DNA of 64,000 bases from Chryseobacterium sp. LAM-KRS1. GTDB lineage: Bacteria > Bacteroidota > Bacteroidia > Flavobacteriales > Weeksellaceae. The first letter of the stretch is position 1. The number at the start of each line of letters is the position of its first letter. Below the pieces are notes generated by a model. It was not told the origin of the DNA and ran no database searches. It saw nothing but the letters and a program-made list of their open reading frames with translations. This document shows positions 17,706-26,532 of the stretch, one piece after another. Both the position numbers and the translations under genes were made by a program. The stretch is from NCBI RefSeq assembly GCF_013184525.1, contig NZ_JAAOIZ010000002.1:372001-436000 (forward strand), given 5' to 3'.

Positions 17706-18350
17706 TTACTGATTATATAGCCTGAGAATTTCCACCAATTCAGGTATGGATCGTATCTTCAGCTTCTCAAACAACCTGTTTTTATAGGTACTGATCGTTG
17801 ATGAATGGAGATTCAACTGATTAGAAATTTCTTTAAGGGGAAGGCCTTCTGCAAGTTTATTGGCAATTTGCAATTCCCGGTCTGATAATGCTTCAAGAGG
17901 AGAATTCTTTCCTGAACCGGTTAATGATTCAAAAAAAATCGCTTCTTTTATATTATCACTGATATATCGGCCCTTACTGACCATCGACGTTAAAGCAGTC
18001 TCAATTACTTCAGCGGAGCTCAGCTTGCTTAGATAGCCTCCTGCCCCCATTTTTAGATAGCGCATCCCATACAGCTCTTCATCCTGTGAAGAAAATATTA
18101 GAGTTTTTAATTCAGGCTGGTGAATCTTTATGTAATCTATTGCTTCCTGAACAGTACCATTAGGCATATTAACATCCATAATGGCCAGATCCAGCTTTTC
18201 ATTCAGAATTAATTTGTACAGCGATTTATAATCCTCTACTTCTGAAATGATGGCATCGGGAATCAATCGTTTGATCGTTTGTATCAAGCCCATCCGAACG
18301 ATACCATGATCATCTGCTACTACAATACGAATGTTTACTTTTAAACCCAT
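17706..18350 (-). CDS. LuxR/NarL-type response regulator
   Basis: This is a 214-aa cytoplasmic regulator with an N-terminal receiver domain (VADDHGIVRMG; phospho-Asp in LDLAIMDVNMPNG near residue 58; Lys near 107 in YLSKLSSAEV) and a C-terminal NarL/FixJ helix-turn-helix (LSDRELQIANKLAEGLPLKE, then LNLHSSTISTYKNRLFEKL). Its ATG shares one base with the stop codon of the kinase upstream (TAATG), so the two are translationally coupled and form a cognate pair. The pilus-like genes lie about 1.3 kb away beyond the kinase gene. Control of the conserved inverted repeats in front of the pilins is an open possibility, not shown. Confidence 0.9.
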   Translation of the reverse strand: MGLKVNIRIVVADDHGIVRMGLIQTIKRLIPDAIISEVEDYKSLYKLILNEKLDLAIMDVNMPNGTVQEAIDYIKIHQPELKTLIFSSQDEELYGMRYLKMGAGGYLSKLSSAEVIETALTSMVSKGRYISDNIKEAIFFESLTGSGKNSPLEALSDRELQIANKLAEGLPLKEISNQLNLHSSTISTYKNRLFEKLKIRSIPELVEILRLYNQ

Positions 18351-19084
18351 TATTCTATAAATTTATGTAAAAAAAGGGAAACCGTAGTGCCATTATCTTC
18401 AGTGGAAATGATTTGGATGTTTCCATGCAGCAAGGATATAAAATTTTTTACAATTTTCAAACTTAACCCAGCTCCTTTCTCGCCAGCAGTCCCCAGGAAT
18501 ATAGGATTACCATACGTATAGATCGCAGGTAAATATTTTTCATTGATTCCCATTCCGGAATCAATTACAGAAAGCACAACCTGATCACCCTCTGTAATTA
18601 CCTGTAAATAAACATCCTGTCCTGGGAAGGAATATTTTACCGCATTGTTAAAAATTTTATCTAAAACATATTCGATCAACAGGCGATCGCTTGTAAGAAA
18701 CGCGTTGTGATCTCCCTTAAAATAAAATTGAATATTTTTTTCTTTTAATTTAGCAGCGTATTTTTCTTCTAAATAGTGAAAAAGATCTATCACCATAATT
18801 TTAACGGGTCTAATCTTAAACTCCCCGTATTGTGTTTTTAGCCAGGCAACGCTGTCGTGGATAGTTTGCAGATTCTTCTGGGCATCTTTTTTTACCTGCG
18901 GCAACAACTTAAAAAAATCTTCCTCACTTATGGTCTTCTGCTCTAGCTCCTCTATCAGCCACAGAAAGGTTCCAAACAGTTCTTTTGAGTCATGAGACAA
19001 TATCGAGATCAGTCCGTTCTTAAAATTGATTTCGTTTTCGAGTCTTTCAATTTTCAATTGTAGTTCGTTGATAAAATCATTCAT
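18350..19084 (-). CDS. Soluble sensor histidine kinase
   Basis: This is a 244-aa kinase without membrane segments or PAS domain. An N-terminal coiled coil (residues 5-25) leads into a HisKA-like helix with the phospho-acceptor in LISILSHDSKELFGTFLW. The ATPase domain follows, with the N box in LDKIFNNAVKYSF, the G1 box in VIDSGMGINEKYLP and the G2 box in GEKGAGLSLKIVKNF. The lack of a sensor domain suggests that it reads an intracellular signal or is driven by another protein. It is co-transcribed with the LuxR-type regulator. Confidence 0.85.
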   Translation of the reverse strand: MNDFINELQLKIERLENEINFKNGLISILSHDSKELFGTFLWLIEELEQKTISEEDFFKLLPQVKKDAQKNLQTIHDSVAWLKTQYGEFKIRPVKIMVIDLFHYLEEKYAAKLKEKNIQFYFKGDHNAFLTSDRLLIEYVLDKIFNNAVKYSFPGQDVYLQVITEGDQVVLSVIDSGMGINEKYLPAIYTYGNPIFLGTAGEKGAGLSLKIVKNFISLLHGNIQIISTEDNGTTVSLFLHKFIE

Positions 19085-19319
19085 AAATTAAGTATCACAG
19101 TTTTAGAAGCTTTTGAATTACTTTTTTGAAGAAGGCAGAAAGGTAAATTGTTTCAATATGATTAAAAAATACAGTTCAGCCCTTTCTTCCAGGAGTTAGC
19201 AAGTTATAAAAAATATCATATTAGTAAAAAGAAAAATGAAATGGTATCTATTTGGAAACAATAAATGCATTATTTTATTAACTAAAACTTGCTTTGCATG
19301 ACGTGAAATTTCGGCAGAG

Positions 19320-19470
19320 TTTCTATTCTGTAAAACCGTTTACCGGCACTACCGGAAATGGTAAAAGACGGAGGATGCGACAATATCATCAGATTACTGA
19401 TCGAATCTGGCTCAATGATGCAAATTAAAAATAGGTGCCCGAAGCGGCAATAATTGATAGCCAGACACCA
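19320..19470 (+). pseudogene. Decayed IS5-family transposase fragment
   Basis: Two short pieces in different frames match the IS5 transposase plan. At 19320-19361 the frame reads CKTVYRHYRKW, as in the N-terminal IS5 domain, and is followed by stops. At 19441-19470 a second frame reads EAAIIDSQTPK, as around the first catalytic Asp (IIDSQS). Frameshifts and stop codons lie between and after them. No terminal inverted repeats could be identified. The remaining 150 bases to the pilus cluster hold a further ORF-like piece broken by a stop (around 19550-19670) that I could not assign. The rest of 19085-19688 shows nothing else. Confidence 0.5.
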
Positions 19471-19688
19471 AAATATATTGGGAATCCTGGACAGTTTTGT
19501 GTTTGGACCAACCGCTATAATTGACCTTCAGCCATGAAATATTGGAATGAAATACTTACAAAAAGAATTATTTGAAGGTATAAAGCTTATTTATGCCTAT
19601 GGAGCTTTTTAAGGAATTCCGCCGGCATTGAAAACAAGAGATGAAATTGAAGTTGAAATTCTAAAATATTGACTACTCTAAAGTATTG

Positions 19689-21122
19689 TTAAATTGCCGT
19701 AAAGCTATAATAAACATTGATAGAGTAAGTGGTATTTTCCTTTCCTACCAAACTTTGAGCACCTGCAGGTGGTATGGTGTATCTTATGTTCAGTCCCCGG
19801 TCCAAAACCGGTGCTCCGTTAAAAAGTATTTTTTGAGGAGTTTTGGATAAGGGAACATTTACAGAACTTCCATCTATGCCTATTTGTAATATGTTGGAAT
19901 TGATATCGGTCTGGAGGCCACCTTTCTTGAAATAATTTTCGTCCGATTTAACATAGAGCTCGAAATTTTCATTGTTGGAAAGCATAATTTGGTTTGGAAC
20001 CATTTGTGACTGACCATTGGTGTAATGGGCAGCGGTATTAAAATTGAAATTTACATTTCGGCCGGAACTGGGAATGGTAATCTCCGACAGAGGGAGCACC
20101 TTTATCTGAACAGCCGTATTTTGTAAACTATTGATTGAGCTATCTATGCTTCTGGCATTGAAATTCAATTCAAACGTATAAGTTCCAGCTTCAAAAAAAT
20201 TGTTTTTAAAATCTTCCGCAGACACATGAAGCTCTGGAATGAAGCTATTTCTGTTTCCCGCTACAACACTGAAATTAGCCGTGGAAAAATTCTGAAAATC
20301 GGCAGATAAGGCTTTGGTCGTGAGAGCTGAGCCATTGCTAGCCAATTTAATGCTTGCTATATTTCTGGTTCCTGAAACACCTTTAGAGGAAGTGAACTGA
20401 ACGTTAGTGGAAGCAGCTTTTGCCCAAAAATTAAAATCGACCGTATGCGCGATTTCCGTATTCCCCAAATCCCATACCCGCGTGCCCGTATTGCGATAGT
20501 CATTCAAAGAAGATATTTCTATGTATTTTGTTAAAGAGTTTGTAATCCATCGTATAGATGAAGGAATCACTAAGATAGTTTTAAAATTGCGTGGTGTAAA
20601 GTCATTATAATTTTGAGTAATTTCCATGGAGTAATTCCCAGCCCGAAAGGTATTGGCAGTAAATTGTGAAGCAGGAATTTTAAATGTAAAATTGATATTT
20701 CCCCGGTTGAACCCTCCCCCAAGACTGGTCGATGGTGGTTCAAACCATTTTATGGCGCTTGTACTGAACGACTGAAAACCTGGCAAATAACCTGTTAATC
20801 CGGTATATGGAAGCTGCCCACCCATACTTTCCAACTGCCACAGAAGAATGGAAGCGGGTAAAGTAAGCGAGGAAGAAGAGTGGGTAAAAGTTGGTCCCGA
20901 AACAGAGGTAAATGTAGGAGCTGTCGGGAGTATCCCTAAAAAGGCATAATCCCAGTTTGTTCTGTTGGCGTTCGTCATTACTCTTGTAGGTACTGAGGTA
21001 AATTCGCTCCTGTTAAAAATATTATTTTCAGGAACCGAAAGGTATACATCCTGAGCTTTCGTAGCTGTAGATCCGCAAAGTACAGTAAAAATTCCTATTA
21101 AAAAAGCCCTCTTCTTTTTCAT
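19689..21122 (-). CDS. Putative pilus tip protein with C-terminal pilin-like domain
   Basis: This is a 477-aa exported protein with a signal peptide ending near CGSTATKAQ (about residue 23). Residues ~25-340 are beta-rich, Ser/Thr/Asn-rich and unlike the pilins. Residues ~350-477 follow the same plan as the pilins of this locus: ITIPSSGRNVNFNFNTAAHY matches ISIDAGSTAIGNTVDFNYV, LSNNENFELYVKS matches VTSTKNFNVKVKAG, LNIRYTIPPAGAQSLVGK matches LNLDYTIPAAKSSSSDILGK, and the end is SINVYYSFTAI. A binding domain in front of a pilin domain is the plan of chaperone-usher tip adhesins. It follows the 934-aa barrel gene by ten bases and is last in the operon. The ligand is unknown. Confidence 0.65.
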   Translation of the reverse strand: MKKKRAFLIGIFTVLCGSTATKAQDVYLSVPENNIFNRSEFTSVPTRVMTNANRTNWDYAFLGILPTAPTFTSVSGPTFTHSSSSLTLPASILLWQLESMGGQLPYTGLTGYLPGFQSFSTSAIKWFEPPSTSLGGGFNRGNINFTFKIPASQFTANTFRAGNYSMEITQNYNDFTPRNFKTILVIPSSIRWITNSLTKYIEISSLNDYRNTGTRVWDLGNTEIAHTVDFNFWAKAASTNVQFTSSKGVSGTRNIASIKLASNGSALTTKALSADFQNFSTANFSVVAGNRNSFIPELHVSAEDFKNNFFEAGTYTFELNFNARSIDSSINSLQNTAVQIKVLPLSEITIPSSGRNVNFNFNTAAHYTNGQSQMVPNQIMLSNNENFELYVKSDENYFKKGGLQTDINSNILQIGIDGSSVNVPLSKTPQKILFNGAPVLDRGLNIRYTIPPAGAQSLVGKENTTYSINVYYSFTAI

Positions 21123-21132
21123 ACTTTTAAAT

Positions 21133-23937
21133 TTAAAACTTTTTCACCTTAATGATGGTGTCTTTCTTCTTGTATTCAAAAACCACGGTTTTTGAGTAAC
21201 CTTCTTTTGTCACCAAAATGGTTTGGGTGGGTTGTGTATAGCTGTATTTGTCATTTTCAATATAGAGATCATACTTGCCGTCTTTGAGGAAAAACTCAAA
21301 CTCATTTTTTGGGTTAACCACTGCGGTATAAATTTTACCATCTTCCCCTTTTGCATATACTACAATCCCTGTTACATCTGTTTCTACAGTATCGTAAGCT
21401 TGTTTAATCTCCGTTAATTTCCCAGTTACTCTGATGTTTTTTACCAAGCCCACTTTGCGGTTGATATTATTGTGCACCATAATGACAGGATCCGTCATCA
21501 ACCGGGAGCCCGCACTTTCGTTCACCTTCAGTGTATAAGTACCTTCAGGAACATTCTGAAAAACAACTTTTCCATTCTTATCCGTCATCGCTACATAATT
21601 GTCCAGTTTTACAATTTCATTAGCAAGTACCGATTCACCGGACTCCAGAAGTCCATTATAGTTTTTATCTTCAAAGAACTGGAATGCCACTTTATGATTT
21701 CCTAGAGCCGTAGCGGTGGTAAAATATTTTTTAATTCCCACCCTGAACTGGTAATAACTGCCGCTGCTTGCATATTCAGCCGTAGATTTATAGCCGGAAA
21801 GATTAAAATAACCTGTGGTGGACCAGGAAGGCGAAATCTTATATTCCAGATTACCGGTAATATTGCTGTTTAAATTTTTATAAAGTTCCGAATAGAAGGC
21901 TCCGGCTGAAAAAGATCCGGTCAGATTATGATTGAGCATCTGGAAATTATACGAGGCGTATACATTGTAGTTGGCAAAATTATGGTCTGCATTGTAATAA
22001 GAAGTTAAATCAAAGACACTGGTAGCATTCCATTGGGCTGTTCCGTTAAGGGAAAATGATTTATATCTATAAGATAAAGTTGTTTTCAGACTATTGAACC
22101 AGTCCTGTTTATTGTTCTCTTTTGAATAAGAATATTCCGCCGTTAGGTTGAATCCATGAGCACCTAATGTCGTGCTTATATTGGCTTCCAACTTGTATGA
22201 AAAAAGCTCCTGTGATGTATAAAAATTAGCTGTTTTCTGGTTTTCAACCTTTGGAGAAAGTAGAAAATTCCACTTCTTTAAGGAAAACTGATAGCCTAAC
22301 CCCAAAGCTTCTGTACTGTTGAAATAATAGCGCAAATTAGCGGTATTCCCCGGTTGGATTGGCTCACTTTGGAAACTTAGGAACTCAGGTTCTACCTGCG
22401 AATTCTGATATTGTATAAAAGCGCGTTGAGAAGCGGAAAATTGGTGACCGATTCGCTGATTTGAGAAAAAAGATCCCCGCTTGATCCCTGCATAGCTTTT
22501 AGTGGCAAAGGAATTGAAAGATTGTATATCCCATCTCCCTATTTTCCCCTCATAATTGGCTCCCATTAAAGCTCCAGCCTTTTCATCTTTATTCGAAAGA
22601 CCTTCTTCGTGGCTCAGGCCCATCTCCATGCGGATGGTGTGTTTATCATTAATTAGCAATGAAGTTACTGCATTCGCTACCTGTGTATCTATGTTAAAGC
22701 GCGGATCATGGTCGAAAATATAGGATACTTTCCCGTTGAAAGATTTAGCATTCCCAAAACCATATTTTGCACCCACCATGGTAGATCCTTTTGTTTGTTG
22801 GAAATAAGTACCATACAAGTTATAATTATTTTCAAGCGCAAGAATTTCAATCTGATTGTTTTTACCAAATTTCGTAGAAACTTTCCCTCCTCTACCGAAA
22901 ATCGGGTAATCGTAATCATTGCTATTAACATTTCCCACCCGTAATACCGTATTTTTTCTCTCCAATTCCAGCCAGGTATCATAGAAGTTATAACGGCCGT
23001 CTTCATGATAGTAATCTGCACTAATATTGAAACGCGATCTCAAATTATCTGTCACCCGAAACGCTGTATTCCCTCTCAATTGAAAATAATTGAAACCTGA
23101 ACTGTTTTCATTATAACTAATTTCCGCAAAATTACTTCCGCCCATCGCTTCGTTTCCCCGGGCAATTTGTCTGTTGTGCGATAAAACGACCAGATAGAGC
23201 GTGTTGCTTCCTACTATTTTATTATCAAGCAGATCTGTGACTATTGCATTAATATTAAATTCGGGATAAATTGTATTCTGTTTTCTGACCGCAATTTTGA
23301 TCTCAATCGTTTGTTTTTCTAAGCCCTCCAGAGATACGGTTTGTTGTTTTGGCATCATTTCCAAACCATCGGGAATGGATTGCAAATCAATCTTAACGGT
23401 TCGTTTACTGTACCCTTGGTTTTCTACAGTCAGCAGGATTGAGGATTCAGGCACAGCAGGGTTAATGAAATTTTCATATGTAGCTGTATAAATTGCAATA
23501 TTTTTGTTCTCGCCTTTGGTAACGAAGAAAGAGGCATTTTCAGTTCTGGTGATCGTCGGGGTAACGTACGAAATCTGGAATTGGATCTCATTGGATCGAA
23601 GTTTCATAAAATCCACGTTGGCGATCAGTTTCACAGGAAGATTTTTAGACTGGCCCGCACCTAAGATAAAATCATTTTTAGGATAGAAAAGCAATCCCGG
23701 ATATTTTTCCTTGGGTATAATATTCTGAATGGTAATCTCTTCAGAACTTTTATTCTCAATAACCAAGAAATTGCTAAAAGTAGAACCTTTCTCAACAGCT
23801 ACGCTGTCATTTTCAAAATGGATTTGAATATCCTTCTTTTCCTGCGCAAAGGCCAACGAAAAGTGCAGAAAAACAATTACAAAAAATAAGATTGTTCTTC
23901 TTAGCAATGATATCGGTATTCCATTCTGTGGTTTCAA
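21133..23937 (-). CDS. Usher-like outer-membrane beta-barrel protein
   Basis: This is a 934-aa protein with a signal peptide (FFVIVFLHFSLAFAQ). Residues ~30-255 form Ig-like domains of the COG1470/NEW3 kind (SILLTVENQGYSKRTVKIDL). Residues ~260-715 are repeated amphipathic strands rich in Tyr, Phe, Asn and Gly (FRVTDNLRSRFNISADYYH, YKSFSLNGTAQWNATSVFD), as in a large outer-membrane barrel. The C-terminus has two small Ig/SpaA- or CarboxypepD_reg-like domains (FFEDKNYNGLLESGESVLA, VVFQNVPEGTYTLKVNESAG). Chaperone-usher ushers share this broad order of periplasmic N-domain, barrel and C-domains, but I see no direct FimD family motif. It lies between chaperone and tip genes with ten-base gaps. 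The usher role is inferred. Confidence 0.6.
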   Translation of the reverse strand: MKPQNGIPISLLRRTILFFVIVFLHFSLAFAQEKKDIQIHFENDSVAVEKGSTFSNFLVIENKSSEEITIQNIIPKEKYPGLLFYPKNDFILGAGQSKNLPVKLIANVDFMKLRSNEIQFQISYVTPTITRTENASFFVTKGENKNIAIYTATYENFINPAVPESSILLTVENQGYSKRTVKIDLQSIPDGLEMMPKQQTVSLEGLEKQTIEIKIAVRKQNTIYPEFNINAIVTDLLDNKIVGSNTLYLVVLSHNRQIARGNEAMGGSNFAEISYNENSSGFNYFQLRGNTAFRVTDNLRSRFNISADYYHEDGRYNFYDTWLELERKNTVLRVGNVNSNDYDYPIFGRGGKVSTKFGKNNQIEILALENNYNLYGTYFQQTKGSTMVGAKYGFGNAKSFNGKVSYIFDHDPRFNIDTQVANAVTSLLINDKHTIRMEMGLSHEEGLSNKDEKAGALMGANYEGKIGRWDIQSFNSFATKSYAGIKRGSFFSNQRIGHQFSASQRAFIQYQNSQVEPEFLSFQSEPIQPGNTANLRYYFNSTEALGLGYQFSLKKWNFLLSPKVENQKTANFYTSQELFSYKLEANISTTLGAHGFNLTAEYSYSKENNKQDWFNSLKTTLSYRYKSFSLNGTAQWNATSVFDLTSYYNADHNFANYNVYASYNFQMLNHNLTGSFSAGAFYSELYKNLNSNITGNLEYKISPSWSTTGYFNLSGYKSTAEYASSGSYYQFRVGIKKYFTTATALGNHKVAFQFFEDKNYNGLLESGESVLANEIVKLDNYVAMTDKNGKVVFQNVPEGTYTLKVNESAGSRLMTDPVIMVHNNINRKVGLVKNIRVTGKLTEIKQAYDTVETDVTGIVVYAKGEDGKIYTAVVNPKNEFEFFLKDGKYDLYIENDKYSYTQPTQTILVTKEGYSKTVVFEYKKKDTIIKVKKF

Positions 23938-23946
23938 GACTAAATT

Positions 23947-24747
23947 TTAAAATTTAAAGTTTTTTTCTCCTACGCGTAAATCATTTGATTCTGCCATTTT
24001 GATAATAACCACGCCAAGGAAGTTCCCTGAAATGTTCTCTGGCAACGAAAATTGAACGACCTGATTGGTATCGGGAAGCATAGAGATGGAAATTGCGGGT
24101 AATTTTATTTCCTTACCACTATCTGTATTGGTGAGTTCAAACTCAACGGTGGCATCATTGATGGTGTTTCCATCATTATGGATACTTACTGCGACTTTTC
24201 TGTTCGCTGCATTCTCATTACTCGCTTCTGAAATATTGGTAATATCCAAACTTTTTACGTGGTTACCCGGTGGAGTATAAAAGATGTGGAGCCCCACCTC
24301 AAATAAGGTGATAATACCAATACCATTCTGAATACGTGCCTTATCAGCCTGCTGAGGAAGTTGGGTGAAAAACAACATACTGTTTGTGACGGCAGACTTT
24401 GATGCATTTGCAGGAATCTGCATGGTTACTACAATTTCCTTTGTACTTTTTGCAGGAACTGTTACAGTATTTTCTAAAGTAGATATCCAGGACGCATTGG
24501 AAGTTTTTGAACTGCCTGCTTCAAGATAAACCTTATTTCCGTCTTCTTCTCTAACCCAATCTTTATAGTTGAGATTAAAAACATAATCCTTATCGGAGCT
24601 GTTTTGAAGCGTGACTGTCTTTGTTACTTTTTCACCTGGATTACCTGTAAAAAACAACCGTGTAGGCGACATAGAAATACTTTGTGCCAGAAGTGAGGAA
24701 TATCCCGCGAGGATAAAGAAAATGAAAAGATAAATGAACTTGTGCAT
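23947..24747 (-). CDS. PapD/DUF916-like periplasmic pilus chaperone
   Basis: This is a 266-aa exported protein with a signal peptide ending near YSSLLAQ (about residue 22). It has two Ig-like domains. The first begins ISMSPTRLFFTGNPGEKVTK and contains TVTLQNSSDKDYVFNLNY and SWISTLENTVTVPAKSTKEI, the pattern shared by PapD-type chaperones and DUF916 (WxL-interacting) proteins. The second contains VAVSIHNDGNTINDATVEF. There is no membrane anchor, and the C-terminus is strand-like. It lies nine bases before the barrel gene and 80 bases after a pilin gene, with no terminator between. A role in holding pilin subunits in the periplasm is inferred from fold and context. Confidence 0.7.
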   Translation of the reverse strand: MHKFIYLFIFFILAGYSSLLAQSISMSPTRLFFTGNPGEKVTKTVTLQNSSDKDYVFNLNYKDWVREEDGNKVYLEAGSSKTSNASWISTLENTVTVPAKSTKEIVVTMQIPANASKSAVTNSMLFFTQLPQQADKARIQNGIGIITLFEVGLHIFYTPPGNHVKSLDITNISEASNENAANRKVAVSIHNDGNTINDATVEFELTNTDSGKEIKLPAISISMLPDTNQVVQFSLPENISGNFLGVVIIKMAESNDLRVGEKNFKF

Positions 24748-24827
24748 GGTGTAAATAGTTTAATAATAAAGATTCCCAAAACTACTGAAAACGCATCAAA
24801 ATGGACCTTTACAAACTAAAAATTTTA

Positions 24828-25373
24828 TTATAAAGCAGTCGCTGTATAAGTTACTGTTTGCGTATAAGTTCCGGCCGGTTTACCTAAAATATCAGAAGAT
24901 GATGATTTTGCAGCTGGAATGGTGTAGTCCAGATTCAGTGTTAATGCGCTTCCGAGAGGAGCGTTTGCTACTAAAGTTTTTTCTCCTGCTGATAAAATCA
25001 CATCAGTTTTTGTTCCGCCCATATTTCCAGGAGCTGCTGCGGCTTTGATTGTCAAAACATCTACAGGGATGGAGTTTAAACCATTGACGAAAGTCGGGCC
25101 ACCTGCTTTTACCTTTACATTAAAGTTCTTCGTTGAGGTGATTTTCAAAGCCGAGGCCTGAGCCACTGTTTTTTCCGAATTATAGTCCATTGCAGTAACA
25201 TAGTTAAAGGCAACTGTCCCTCCCATTGCAGTACTTCCTGCATCAATAGAGATTACATCGTTCAGGGTAATGTTTACGGTTGTGGTTGCGGTTGTATTTT
25301 GAGCTTGAACATTGTTAGATCCTAACATGATTGCTCCAATAGTTAAGGCTGCGATTGCAATTTGTTTTGTCAT
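24828..25373 (-). CDS. Pilin-like major subunit candidate, operon-proximal copy
   Basis: This is a 181-aa exported protein with a signal peptide ending NNVQAQ (residue 25). The mature N-terminus NTTATTTVNITLNDVI alternates small and hydrophobic residues like a donor strand. The C-terminus GTYTQTVTYTATAL also alternates, with a Gly exactly 14 residues from the end, as in classical chaperone-usher pilins. The last ~45 residues are identical to those of the two other copies, while the middle has diverged (for example MGGTVAFNYVTAMDYNSEK). No Cys is present. This copy reads directly into the chaperone gene, with no terminator seen between them, and has its own TAnnTTTG promoter and shared inverted-repeat element. 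Confidence 0.7.
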   Translation of the reverse strand: MTKQIAIAALTIGAIMLGSNNVQAQNTTATTTVNITLNDVISIDAGSTAMGGTVAFNYVTAMDYNSEKTVAQASALKITSTKNFNVKVKAGGPTFVNGLNSIPVDVLTIKAAAAPGNMGGTKTDVILSAGEKTLVANAPLGSALTLNLDYTIPAAKSSSSDILGKPAGTYTQTVTYTATAL

Positions 25374-25424
25374 GGTAGTATTATTAATTTTTATTCTTGT
25401 TTATTTGCTCTCTTTTGAACACTA

Positions 25425-25432
25425 CAAATCTA
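25425..25432 (-). promoter_or_regulatory. -7 promoter box of operon-proximal pilin
   Basis: TAGATTTG on the minus strand matches TAnnTTTG. It lies 52 bases before the start codon. A TTTG -33 box is missing; the conserved TGTAGT element occupies that position instead. Confidence 0.6.
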
Positions 25433-25453
25433 CAGTGGCGATAAAAGTTTCTT

Positions 25454-25493
25454 TGTAGTGGAAAGAGGAAGTTGATGTAGTAAAATAACTACA
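25454..25493. promoter_or_regulatory. Conserved TGTAGT/ACTACA operator-like element, copy 1
   Basis: A perfect inverted repeat TGTAGT-N6-ACTACA spans 25476-25493, and a further TGTAGT half site is at 25454-25459 next to the expected -33 position. The same arrangement stands before two other pilin genes. A fourth half site (ACTACA, 25421-25426) abuts the -7 box only in this copy. Confidence 0.6.
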
Positions 25494-25521
25494 GTATTAT
25501 TCATCTGGTTTAAATAGAAAA

Positions 25522-25548
25522 CCCTCAACATTTTACCGGTATTGAGGG
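25522..25548 (-). terminator. Terminator after second pilin gene
   Basis: CCCTCAA and TTGAGGG form a stem with a smaller inner pairing. It follows the stop of the 25575-26120 gene on the minus strand by about 27 bases and separates that unit from the next pilin. Confidence 0.6.
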
Positions 25549-25574
25549 CATATTTATATATAATTGTGTTTTTA

Positions 25575-26120
25575 TTATAAAGCAGTCGCAGTATAAGTTA
25601 CTGTTTGAGTATAAGTTCCGGCCGGTTTACCTAAAATATCAGAAGATGATGATTTTGCAGCTGGAATAGTGTAGTCCAAATTCAGTGTTAATGCGCTTCC
25701 CAATGGGGCATTTGTAACTAAATTCTGATCCGTTGCAGATAAAACTACAGCATTTTTTGTTCCCCCCATGGTTCCGGCAGCTGTAGCTGCTTTGATGGTC
25801 AAAACATTGACAGGGATTAAGTTCGTTCCATTCATGAAATTAGCACCTCCTGCTTTTACTTTAACATTAAAGTTCTTCGTTGAAGTTACTTTTAAAGAGT
25901 TGGCCTTAGTAATCGTCTGATCAGAATTATAGTCTGCTGCAGTAACATAGTTAAAATCAACCGTGTTACCAATGGCTGTACTTCCTGCGTCGATAGATAT
26001 TACGTCGTTCAGGGTAATGTTTACGGTTGTAGTTGCAGTTGTATTTTGAGCTTGAACATTGTTAGTTCCAAATATGATTGCTCCAAAAGTTAAGGCTGTG
26101 ATTACGATTTGTCTTGTCAT
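25575..26120 (-). CDS. Pilin-like subunit, duplicated copy
   Basis: This is a 181-aa exported protein with a signal peptide ending NNVQAQ. Apart from residues 2-3 it is identical to the protein from 26573-27118, so the duplication is recent or kept uniform by gene conversion. It has the same donor-strand-like mature N-terminus (NTTATTTVNITL) and the same C-terminal beta motif with Gly 14 residues from the end. The central part (KNFNVKVKAGGANFMNGTNL) is shared with the neighbour. It is a single-gene unit with its own promoter box, operator-like element and terminator. Confidence 0.7.
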   Translation of the reverse strand: MTRQIVITALTFGAIIFGTNNVQAQNTTATTTVNITLNDVISIDAGSTAIGNTVDFNYVTAADYNSDQTITKANSLKVTSTKNFNVKVKAGGANFMNGTNLIPVNVLTIKAATAAGTMGGTKNAVVLSATDQNLVTNAPLGSALTLNLDYTIPAAKSSSSDILGKPAGTYTQTVTYTATAL

Positions 26121-26173
26121 GATAGTAATATTTTATTGTTATTTTTTACTTAATTGTTATCTTTTGTATACTG

Positions 26174-26181
26174 CAAATTTA
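26174..26181 (-). promoter_or_regulatory. -7 promoter box of second pilin
   Basis: TAAATTTG on the minus strand matches TAnnTTTG and lies 54 bases before the start codon, at the same relative place as in the copy at 27172. Confidence 0.65.
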
Positions 26182-26202
26182 TAGTGGTGCTAAAAGTTTC
26201 CT

Positions 26203-26242
26203 TGTAGTGGAAAACGGAAGTTCATGTAGTAAAATAACTACA
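26203..26242. promoter_or_regulatory. Conserved TGTAGT/ACTACA operator-like element, copy 2
   Basis: TGTAGT-N6-ACTACA spans 26225-26242 with a TGTAGT half site at 26203-26208. Spacing to the -7 box matches the other copies. Confidence 0.6.
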
Positions 26243-26271
26243 AGGTTTATTCATTTAACTTAAATAGTAAA

Positions 26272-26300
26272 GCCCTCAACACTTTCTAATTGTTGAGGGC
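26272..26300 (-). terminator. Terminator after the fossil pilin tail
   Basis: GCCCTCAACA pairs perfectly with TGTTGAGGGC. It is closely related in sequence to the terminator at 25522 and lies directly after the broken pilin tail, as a pilin terminator would. Confidence 0.6.
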
Positions 26301-26324
26301 GTATATAAATTCCTGTAATTTCTA

Positions 26325-26365
26325 TTATAAGGCTGTCGCAATATAAACTACCGTTTGCGTATAAT
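26325..26365 (-). pseudogene. C-terminal tail of a lost fifth pilin gene
   Basis: The minus strand reads YTQTV-equivalent residues (NYTQTVVYIATAL) and a TAA stop, matching the conserved pilin end YTQTVTYTATAL with two changes. Upstream of it the similarity stops abruptly and no pilin body is present. The terminator after it is intact. It is a deletion relic. Confidence 0.6.
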
Positions 26366-26511
26366 TTTATTTAGGTTTTCACAAAAAATATTTACAGGTT
26401 GGTAAATGTGTTATCATTGTTATTTAAAACAAAGATTCTACCTTACATCTGACAGATACTTATTCCCGGATTTTGAATTGTATTTATACCGGTACAATAC
26501 ATATAAAATCA

Positions 26512-26532
26512 AAGGCCTCCTGAGGAAGCCTT
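26512..26532 (-). terminator. Terminator after third pilin gene
   Basis: AAGGCcTCC-TGA-GGAaGCCTT forms a stem with one mismatch, about 40 bases past the stop of the 26573 gene. Confidence 0.5.
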
